NCBI GenBank assembly: GCA_021160355.1 | Contig: JAGHCS010000239.1 | Location: 1-7,541 of the forward strand | Length of the DNA: 7,541 bases | Reading direction: 5' to 3' | Source: Candidatus Cloacimonadota bacterium | GTDB lineage: Bacteria; Cloacimonadota; Cloacimonadia; JGIOTU-2 | Shown: in pieces, positions 1 to 5,776 of the stretch | Layout of the letters: the number at the start of each line of letters is the position of its first letter | Numbering within the stretch: the first letter of the stretch is position 1 | Notes under the pieces: generated by a model | Database searches by the model: none | What the model was told of the DNA's origin: nothing | What the model saw: the letters and a program-made list of their open reading frames with translations, nothing else | Position numbers and translations under genes: made by a program

Positions 1-1
1 T

Positions 2-2119
2 ATCTGTTGCGTTGCTATCGCCAAAGGAACAGAAGAGATTCGAACCGGGTACCAGGCAGCAGCAGCATTCACGGGTGGGGGTCCTGAGCTTGTGTATGGT
101 CCGATGGATCAGATCGGTTCTTTTGAGGTAATGAAGGAAAAAAACAGCGACCAGAGCATTATCAAGCCCATTGAAGATCTCTATCCCCCGGAATTTTTCG
201 ATAAATTTGTCGAGCAGGGATTGGTAACCTATAAAGGGCACATCTATCAAATCGCAGACCGCCTCGGAAATCATCTCGCACTTGTGTACAATAAAAGACT
301 ATTTGAAGAAGCCGGTTTGAGCGAACCGCCCCGGACAATCGATGAATTGATCGAATTCGGCAAGAAATTGACCATTGATAAAAATGGTGACGGCACGATC
401 GATCAATGGGGATTTGTCTGGAATTATACTGAACCCTTCTGGTATATTCCGTTCTTTGGAGGATATGGAGGAAAAGTTTTTGATGATAAGAACAATCCTG
501 AACTTGATACTCCTGCTGCTGAGAAAGCATTTCAGCTTATCCTCGATATGAGAAATAAATCAAAGATCATGCCGCCGGAATGTGATTACGACATCGCAGA
601 TAATATGTTCAACCAGGGTAATGCTGCAATGATAATAAACGGCGATTGGTCTTGGAATAAATATATTGCTTCTCCTCATGTCGATTTCGGTTTGGCTCGC
701 ATTCCCTATGTGGAAGAAACGCAGAAATGGTGTTCACCAATGGTCTCGGCAACAGGTTATTCTGTGAACAGTTCTGCAAAAGGTGAAGTCCTGGAAGCGA
801 CAAAACGAGTACTTGACTATCTCACTTCTGAGGAAGTACAGGAGCAGTTTGTAGAAAAATTCAAATCCATTCCAAGTTTGAAATCACTTCAGGAAAGACC
901 AGCCATTGCCAATGATCCTATCATGATAATGTCTGCCAAACAGATTGAAGTAGGTCAGCTCATGCCCATCATACCGGAGATGAGGGCTGCGTGGGATGCA
1001 ATGCGTCCCGCACTTCAAAATGTCATTGCCGGCAATATGTTACCCCAGCAAGCTGCGGAATATCAGCAGGAACTGTGTCTGCAGAAAATTGCAGCAATGT
1101 ATGAGGGCTCTGAAGAAGGTGTCGAGCAAAGGACAGCTTTGGCATCGACAATTTTTACTATCCTTGGCATAGCACTTGGACTCTATTTTACCTATGTACT
1201 CGTATTCAAGTTCATTCTCGCTTTGATGAGAAGACCGAATTCCTTTGAAACTAAAAATGCTCGATTCGCAGTAATAATGGCGGTTCCCGCATCCGTAATT
1301 CTTTTTGGTGTGGTAATCTATCCGTTTTTCTATAACATAGTACTCTCGTTTTCCAATATGAATATGACGAATGTGAATTCGTGGACGATTATCGGGTTTG
1401 GGCAATATATAAAAGTTTTCGCAGAAAAAATATTTTACTCTGTATTTTTTAAAACTGTGATATGGACGATCGTAAATGTATTTTTCCATGTCACATTAGG
1501 CGTATTTCTTGCTGTTCTTCTTAATCGTCATCTGCCAGGAAAAACAATTATACGAGTGCTTCTCGTTCTTCCATGGGCTGTGCCGGAATATATCACAGCT
1601 CTGACATGGCGCGGTATGTTCATATACGATACCGGTGCAATAAATCTGATCCTTCATAAACTTGGAATACCCGCTGTGCACTGGCTTTCAGGAGCCACTA
1701 CTGCTTTTATTGCGAGTATGGTCACAAATATCTGGTTGGGTGTTCCGTTCATGATGATCATTGCACTTGGAGGATTGCAGTCAATACCAAAAGAGCTCTA
1801 CGAAGCAGCGGAAATAGATGGCGCTTCTGCTTGGAAGAAGTTCTGGAAAGTAACAGTTCCGCTTCTCAAACCTGTCATGATACCTGCCATTACTTTGGGA
1901 ATTGTATGGACTTTCAATAAGCTGACAGTAATATGGTTGGTCACGAATGGTGGTCAACCTGCGGACAAATCACATATCCTTGTTTCTTATGTGTATCGCG
2001 CTGCATTCAATCTGTATCGGTACGGATATGCAGCAGCTTTCTCGATGATCATATTTCTTATTTTGGTAGTGTTCAGCGTGACGTTCATGAAGCGAACGCA
2101 AGTTGCAGAAAAGGCATAA
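2..2119 (+). CDS. MalE-MalF fusion: sugar-binding domain joined to ABC permease (5'-truncated)
   Basis: Binds an oligosaccharide, probably maltose or maltodextrin, in the periplasm and forms half of the inner-membrane channel of an ABC importer. The frame is open to the left edge. A GTG at 92 is internal, because codons 2-91 already read as solute-binding protein (AAAAFTGGGPELVYGP, as in MalE before its DQ-x-G segment). Numbering from nt 2, residues 1 to about 375 are a family 1 solute-binding domain: GHIYQIADRLGNHLALVYNK, a DKNGDGTID loop, and a MIINGDWSW segment matching INGPWAW of E. coli MalE. Seven hydrophobic segments follow (about nt 1143-1228, 1264-1350, 1448-1535, 1547-1620, 1709-1780, 1876-1944, 2021-2090). 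The permease EAA loop is at nt 1799-1876 (YEAAEIDGASAWKKFWKVTV), between segments 5 and 6. With the binding domain outside, this topology places the EAA loop in the cytoplasm, as an ABC ATPase requires. The signal peptide or anchor lies off the window. Substrate is inferred from family resemblance. Confidence 0.9.
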   Translation: MCCVAIAKGTEEIRTGYQAAAAFTGGGPELVYGPMDQIGSFEVMKEKNSDQSIIKPIEDLYPPEFFDKFVEQGLVTYKGHIYQIADRLGNHLALVYNKRLFEEAGLSEPPRTIDELIEFGKKLTIDKNGDGTIDQWGFVWNYTEPFWYIPFFGGYGGKVFDDKNNPELDTPAAEKAFQLILDMRNKSKIMPPECDYDIADNMFNQGNAAMIINGDWSWNKYIASPHVDFGLARIPYVEETQKWCSPMVSATGYSVNSSAKGEVLEATKRVLDYLTSEEVQEQFVEKFKSIPSLKSLQERPAIANDPIMIMSAKQIEVGQLMPIIPEMRAAWDAMRPALQNVIAGNMLPQQAAEYQQELCLQKIAAMYEGSEEGVEQRTALASTIFTILGIALGLYFTYVLVFKFILALMRRPNSFETKNARFAVIMAVPASVILFGVVIYPFFYNIVLSFSNMNMTNVNSWTIIGFGQYIKVFAEKIFYSVFFKTVIWTIVNVFFHVTLGVFLAVLLNRHLPGKTIIRVLLVLPWAVPEYITALTWRGMFIYDTGAINLILHKLGIPAVHWLSGATTAFIASMVTNIWLGVPFMMIIALGGLQSIPKELYEAAEIDGASAWKKFWKVTVPLLKPVMIPAITLGIVWTFNKLTVIWLVTNGGQPADKSHILVSYVYRAAFNLYRYGYAAAFSMIIFLILVVFSVTFMKRTQVAEKA

Positions 2120-2128
2120 GGTGAAGCT

Positions 2129-2965
2129 ATGAATAAAACAAGACATTGGTATCAATATGTGATCATCTATTCGATCTTGCTTCTTTTTGTAGCTATTTCC
2201 ATTTTTCCGATCCTTCGTGTTTTCACGATTTCTCTTCGTCCGGGCGACAATCTTCTCAACACCTCACTTCGAATTATTCCCGAAGATGCAACCTGGGCGA
2301 ATTATGTCCAACTCTTTACAGAAAAACCCTTTCTCACCTGGATAAGAAACAGCTTATTGGTCACTCTGGCAGTAACTGTAATTGGTGTCGCGTTATCATC
2401 CACTGCCGGTTATGCCTTTTCTCGTTATAAATTTCCGGGTCGAAGAGCTGGCTTGCTTGCACTTCTGGTCACGCAGATGTTCCCGGCAACCATGCTATTA
2501 CTTCCTTTATATATTATGATTTCAAAGCTGGGGCTGGTAAATAGTTTTCTTGGACTGATAATTATGTACAGCGCTTCTGCTTTGCCTTTCTGTATTTGGT
2601 TGATGAAAGGATATTACGACACGATCCCATCAAGCCTGGAAGAATCTGCTAAAGTTGACGGTGCAGGAAAGTTTTATGCGTTTTGGAAAATCATTCTTCC
2701 TCTTGCTTCACCAGCACTCGTGATCACGGCACTGTTCTCTTTTATGGCTGCGTGGAACGAATATGTGGTTGCTGCGCAGGTACTCTGGTATGAAGATATG
2801 TTTACTATCCCTCTTGGACTGAAAAGTCTGCAGGGTAATATGACCACACAATGGGGGATGTATGCAGCAGGTGCATTGATAATAAGCGTTCCCGTAATAA
2901 TAGTATTTTTGGTTCTCAGTAAATGGCTCGTTTCGGGCTTAACGCTGGGAAGTGTCAAAGGATAA
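2129..2965 (+). CDS. malG: MalG-like maltose/maltodextrin ABC transporter permease
   Basis: Second membrane subunit of the importer, pairing with the MalF half encoded just upstream. The 278 residues are close to MalG (296 in E. coli). Six hydrophobic segments are visible, roughly residues 9-35, 69-98, 108-133, 139-163, 196-216 and 246-270. The EAA loop at 170-195 (LEESAKVDGAG...ILPLASP) is intact and contacts a MalK-type ATPase. The C-terminus GLTLGSVKG closely matches the conserved GLTAGGVKG tail of E. coli MalG, which supports the maltose subfamily over a generic sugar permease. The ATG is preceded by AAGGTG (2118-2123), which overlaps the stop of the fusion gene; the gap is 9 nt, so the genes are translationally close and almost certainly co-transcribed. 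No ATPase gene follows in this window, so MalK must be upstream or elsewhere. The gene symbol rests on family resemblance. Confidence 0.9.
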   Translation: MNKTRHWYQYVIIYSILLLFVAISIFPILRVFTISLRPGDNLLNTSLRIIPEDATWANYVQLFTEKPFLTWIRNSLLVTLAVTVIGVALSSTAGYAFSRYKFPGRRAGLLALLVTQMFPATMLLLPLYIMISKLGLVNSFLGLIIMYSASALPFCIWLMKGYYDTIPSSLEESAKVDGAGKFYAFWKIILPLASPALVITALFSFMAAWNEYVVAAQVLWYEDMFTIPLGLKSLQGNMTTQWGMYAAGALIISVPVIIVFLVLSKWLVSGLTLGSVKG

Positions 2966-2979
2966 ATTTTTAAAAAATT

Positions 2980-2985
2980 AAGGAG
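2980..2985 (+). promoter_or_regulatory. Shine-Dalgarno AAGGAG of the 894-residue gene
   Basis: AAGGAG lies 6 nt upstream of the ATG at 2992, so translation starts independently of malG. The upstream spacer (2964-2979) is an A/T-only palindrome (AATTTTT/AAAAAATT) too weak to act as a terminator. Confidence 0.75.
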
Positions 2986-2991
2986 TTCTCA

Positions 2992-5676
2992 ATGAAAAAA
3001 TATCTCGTAACTTTAGTAATAATGCTGGCATTTGCAGGTTCCCTGCATGCTGTGATCGGGTGGAGTGGAAATATCTGGCCAAATTCCTATACTGATCAGA
3101 CAAACGGATTCGATATTACTGTATATTATCAAATCTGGAAAGATGGAGTAACAAATCTCCCCGGAAGAGGAGACAGTCTTTCGGCAACGATATACTACAA
3201 AACTCAATCCCAAACTTCCTTCTCAACAGAAGCAATGATATTTAATGTCGATGTCGGGAACAATGATGAATATTCGAGCATAATTCCTAACTCGATTTTT
3301 GCTTCAGGCGACACAGTATTTTTCTATTGTGAAGGTTTTGACTCTACAGATGCAACCTATTCCTATGGAACAGATCAGTCCGGCGCAGGACCGTTTGATG
3401 CCGGTAATCCCGGACAGTACTATATAGTGGCTGGATTGAACCAGGATGTAACTGTGACTTTTCAGGTGGATATGTCGATCGTAGATCCTGTATATACAGT
3501 CTCCGTAGCAGGTTCTTTCAACGGCTGGACTGCCGGGGTGGATACATTAAGCGATGATAATGGGGATAATATCTATACCGGTGATGTGCTTTTCACTGCT
3601 GGAACAAATCCATACCAGGAATACAAATTCGTGAATGGCTCGATCTGGGAGGATTATATCTCAAACCGTATTTTAAATATTGATGATTCCTCTCCAACCA
3701 TGATTCTTCCCACTGTTTATTTTAATGATATTCCTCCTGATGAAATCTTTGTGACTTTTCAGGTTGATATGACCCTGCAGATATGGAATGACTGGTTTGT
3801 GCCCGGTGCAGATACAGCAGCGGTAAGCGGTTCAATGAATAATTGGAATAAGTGGGAACTACTCGATAATGACGGAGATGAAATTTATACCGGCGAGTAT
3901 TCATTTTATGGAAGTATCAGCGACGTAATTGAATTTAAATACAGAATTAATGACAATTTTGAACTATTTGATCTACCGAATAGAAGTTTTACAATTGATG
4001 ATACCGTGAACACAATACCAGTAGTCTTCTATAATGATTTCAATCCAAATACTCCGACCAATCTGACCGCAGTTGTAGATGAATGGGATGTTGATCTGGA
4101 TTGGGATGCTCCTGCAACCCGGGATGTTGAATATTATAATCTCTATCGTGATGATTCTATTTGTGCTCTCATATACCATCCTACTACAAGCTATACAGAT
4201 ACCTCAGTTCCTTTTGGAAATCATGTGTACTATGTGACGGCAGCTTATCCTGAAGGGCAGTCACTTCCATCCAATACACAAACTGTTTTTGTGGGAACCA
4301 ACACACCTCCTGTCGCAGATGCAGGTGAAGATCAGGTCGTGATCGAAGAGCATACTGTATATTTGGACGGCTCCGGTTCATATGATCCCGATGGGCTTCC
4401 ACTAACCTATCACTGGAGTGGTCCATCTGGTATAGTGTTTTCAGATTCGACAGCAGTTGATCCTTCTTTTATCGCTCCGTTGGTGGATGAAGACACTGTC
4501 TTTACGATTTCTCTTATCGTATTTGATGGAGAATTATATTCTGATCCAGATTATGTTGATATTACTGTTTTGAACAGTGTACCTCCTACTGCAGATTTTT
4601 CAGCATTTCCGCTCACTGGCTCCATTCCTCTTGAGGTCACTTTTACTGATGAATCCTATTCAAATATCACAGATTGGAGCTGGAATTTCGGTGATGGGGG
4701 AACAAGTGATGAGCAGAATCCTGTTCACGCCTATACTTCAGCTGGAACATATTCTGTCACTCTTACCGTAACAAATTTCTTTGGATTTGATACCGTTACT
4801 AAATGGAATTACATTCATGTAACCTCAGTTCCTCTTGATCCTCCCACGAACCTGACCTACGTTGTTAATATCGATGATGTCACGCTTGATTGGGATGCCC
4901 CAGCCACGGATGAGAGAGATTTAAACTTTTATAAAGTTTACCGCAATGATGTGGTGATTGTAGCGGTTTACCCGCCTACAACAATGTATACTGACAGGAA
5001 TCTGCCCATAGGAGAGTATGAATATTTTGTGACAGCATATTATCCCGAAGGAGAATCTTCACCTACAAACCCAGTAACAGTAAATATTATAGATAATCCC
5101 CCTGTCGCAGATGCAGGTCCCGATCAAACTGTTGATGAAGGAGATCTTGTGCAGCTTGACGGATCGGGTTCTTATGATCCTGAAGGACTTTCTTTGACCT
5201 ACAGTTGGACAACTCCACCCGAGATTACTCTGGATGATCCTGAAATTGTTGATCCGAGTTTCACTGCACCACTGGTGACACAGGATGAAGTTTTTCCGAT
5301 TGAACTCTTAGTGTTTGATGGTAATTCCTGGTCTGAGCCAGATACAGTCTTTATCACTGTTCATGAGCTTATGGATGCAGGTGATCAACTTCAGAATCTC
5401 AAAACTGCGCTTCATGCCAACTTCCCTAATCCTTTTAGTATTTCGACAGTGCTGTCTTTTTCCCTAAAAGAAAATTCCTATGTTGAAATAGATATCTACA
5501 ATCTAAAAGGAGAACGTGTAACTTCGCTCACTAAAGAAGAATATGATTCAGGAAATCATGAAGTTGAATGGAATGGAACTGATCAGTTTGGGCAAAGAGT
5601 GTCACCCGGAATATATTTCTGCAGGATTACTGCTGGTCAATATGTTTCAACGAACAAAATGATCATGATGAAATAA
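2992..5676 (+). CDS. Secreted multidomain protein with glycan-binding-like, FN3, PKD and T9SS-type sorting domains
   Basis: Probably a cell-surface or released glucan-binding protein; no catalytic domain is recognisable. A signal peptide covers residues 1-20 (MKK, hydrophobic core, cut after SLHA). Residues 21-148 are a module beginning GWSGNIWPNS and containing VGNNDEY and YSYGTDQ. Residues 152-246 form a CBM48/AMPK-glycogen-binding-like sandwich (VAGSFNGW with W179, EYKFVNG with K212, W219, SNR). Residues 252-349 are a second, diverged copy (VSGSMNNW, IEFKYRIN). Then come FN3 (355-436), PKD (439-526), a canonical PKD (531-612, WSWNFGDGG), FN3 (618-699) and PKD (703-790, PPVADAGPDQ). Residues 804-894 are a T9SS/FlgD-Ig-like C-terminal domain (NFPNPF, IYNLKGERV, GIYFCRI, KMIMMK). 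AAGGAG (2980-2985) lies 6 nt before the ATG. The gap to malG is 26 nt with no terminator, so it probably shares the transporter mRNA. Binding to alpha-glucan is inferred from domain resemblance plus context. Confidence 0.85.
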   Translation: MKKYLVTLVIMLAFAGSLHAVIGWSGNIWPNSYTDQTNGFDITVYYQIWKDGVTNLPGRGDSLSATIYYKTQSQTSFSTEAMIFNVDVGNNDEYSSIIPNSIFASGDTVFFYCEGFDSTDATYSYGTDQSGAGPFDAGNPGQYYIVAGLNQDVTVTFQVDMSIVDPVYTVSVAGSFNGWTAGVDTLSDDNGDNIYTGDVLFTAGTNPYQEYKFVNGSIWEDYISNRILNIDDSSPTMILPTVYFNDIPPDEIFVTFQVDMTLQIWNDWFVPGADTAAVSGSMNNWNKWELLDNDGDEIYTGEYSFYGSISDVIEFKYRINDNFELFDLPNRSFTIDDTVNTIPVVFYNDFNPNTPTNLTAVVDEWDVDLDWDAPATRDVEYYNLYRDDSICALIYHPTTSYTDTSVPFGNHVYYVTAAYPEGQSLPSNTQTVFVGTNTPPVADAGEDQVVIEEHTVYLDGSGSYDPDGLPLTYHWSGPSGIVFSDSTAVDPSFIAPLVDEDTVFTISLIVFDGELYSDPDYVDITVLNSVPPTADFSAFPLTGSIPLEVTFTDESYSNITDWSWNFGDGGTSDEQNPVHAYTSAGTYSVTLTVTNFFGFDTVTKWNYIHVTSVPLDPPTNLTYVVNIDDVTLDWDAPATDERDLNFYKVYRNDVVIVAVYPPTTMYTDRNLPIGEYEYFVTAYYPEGESSPTNPVTVNIIDNPPVADAGPDQTVDEGDLVQLDGSGSYDPEGLSLTYSWTTPPEITLDDPEIVDPSFTAPLVTQDEVFPIELLVFDGNSWSEPDTVFITVHELMDAGDQLQNLKTALHANFPNPFSISTVLSFSLKENSYVEIDIYNLKGERVTSLTKEEYDSGNHEVEWNGTDQFGQRVSPGIYFCRITAGQYVSTNKMIMMK
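3052..3729 (+). repeat. Paralogous head, copy 1 (N-terminal module plus first glycan-binding-like module)
   Basis: Residues 21-246 of the upstream secreted protein align almost without gaps to residues 21-245 of the downstream one (nt 5837-6511). Identical runs include GWSGNIWPNS, DITVYYQIWKDGVT, GDSLSAT, VGNNDEYS, QDVTVTFQVD, AGSFNGW, GDVLFTAGTNP, QEYKFVNG and IDDSSPTM. This is a duplicated coding block, not a mobile element. Confidence 0.9.
4054..4569 (+). repeat. FN3-PKD unit, copy 1
   Basis: Residues 355-526 form an FN3 followed by a PKD. They are repeated about 790 nt downstream with shared motifs: PTNLT, LDWDAPAT, YPEG, PPVADAG, LDGSGSYDP, VDPSF and APLV. This points to duplication inside the gene, with another PKD lying between the copies. 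Confidence 0.85.
4843..5361 (+). repeat. FN3-PKD unit, copy 2
   Basis: Residues 618-790 are the second copy of the FN3-PKD pair. PPVADAG starts at nt 4306 in copy 1 and nt 5098 here. The PKD between the copies (residues 531-612) is of a different, canonical type (WSWNFGDGGTSDEQNPVHAY) and is not part of the duplicated unit. Confidence 0.85.
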
Positions 5677-5682
5677 ACAACA

Positions 5683-5716
5683 ACGCCCGTTTCGTATTGG
5701 AACGGGCGTCTTTTTT
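5683..5716 (+). terminator. Intrinsic (Rho-independent) terminator after the transporter/secreted-protein operon
   Basis: ACGCCCGTT (5683-5691) pairs perfectly with AACGGGCGT (5701-5709). U-G and C-G pairs at 5692/5700 and 5693/5699 can extend the stem to 11 bp around a GTATT loop. A run of six T follows at 5711-5716. It starts 7 nt after the stop codon at 5674-5676 and should end the malEF-malG-secreted protein mRNA. Confidence 0.93.
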
Positions 5717-5721
5717 AAAAC

Positions 5722-5753
5722 TTGACATAAAATTAAAAATAATATGCTAAAAT
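5722..5753 (+). promoter_or_regulatory. Sigma70-like promoter for the 465-residue secreted protein
   Basis: A perfect TTGACA (5722-5727) sits just after the terminator's T-run. The best -10 is an extended form, TG-C-TAAAAT (TG at 5745, TAAAAT at 5748-5753), but the 20-nt spacer is long. TATGCT (5743-5748, 15-nt spacer) is the alternative. Transcription would start near 5760, giving a very short leader before the Shine-Dalgarno sequence. The -35 is convincing; the exact -10 is uncertain. Confidence 0.6.
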
Positions 5754-5766
5754 TAAAGACTTGATT

Positions 5767-5771
5767 GGAGG
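5767..5771 (+). promoter_or_regulatory. Shine-Dalgarno GGAGG that fixes the start at ATG 5777
   Basis: GGAGG lies 5 nt before ATG 5777. An in-frame TTG at 5765 would add MEDQ ahead of the signal peptide, but it overlaps this ribosome binding site and has none of its own. ATG 5777 also gives an MKK start aligned residue for residue with the upstream paralogue. Confidence 0.85.
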
Positions 5772-5776
5772 ATCAA

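Noticed and set aside
92..94. GTG as the start of the solute-binding/permease gene
   Set aside because: The frame is open to nt 2 and the upstream codons encode conserved solute-binding-protein sequence; there is no ribosome site before this GTG.
374..400. DKNGDGTID as a dockerin or EF-hand calcium site
   Set aside because: Such D-x-N-x-D-G loops are common within sugar-binding proteins of this family; there is only one copy and no dockerin pair.
1040..1489. Minus-strand frame of 149 codons opposite the fusion gene
   Set aside because: It lies wholly antisense to a well-supported gene, has low-complexity Tyr/Lys/His-rich composition and shows no family resemblance.
5765..5767. TTG as the start of the 465-residue protein
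   Set aside because: It overlaps the GGAGG that serves ATG 5777, and the ATG start aligns with the paralogue's signal peptide.
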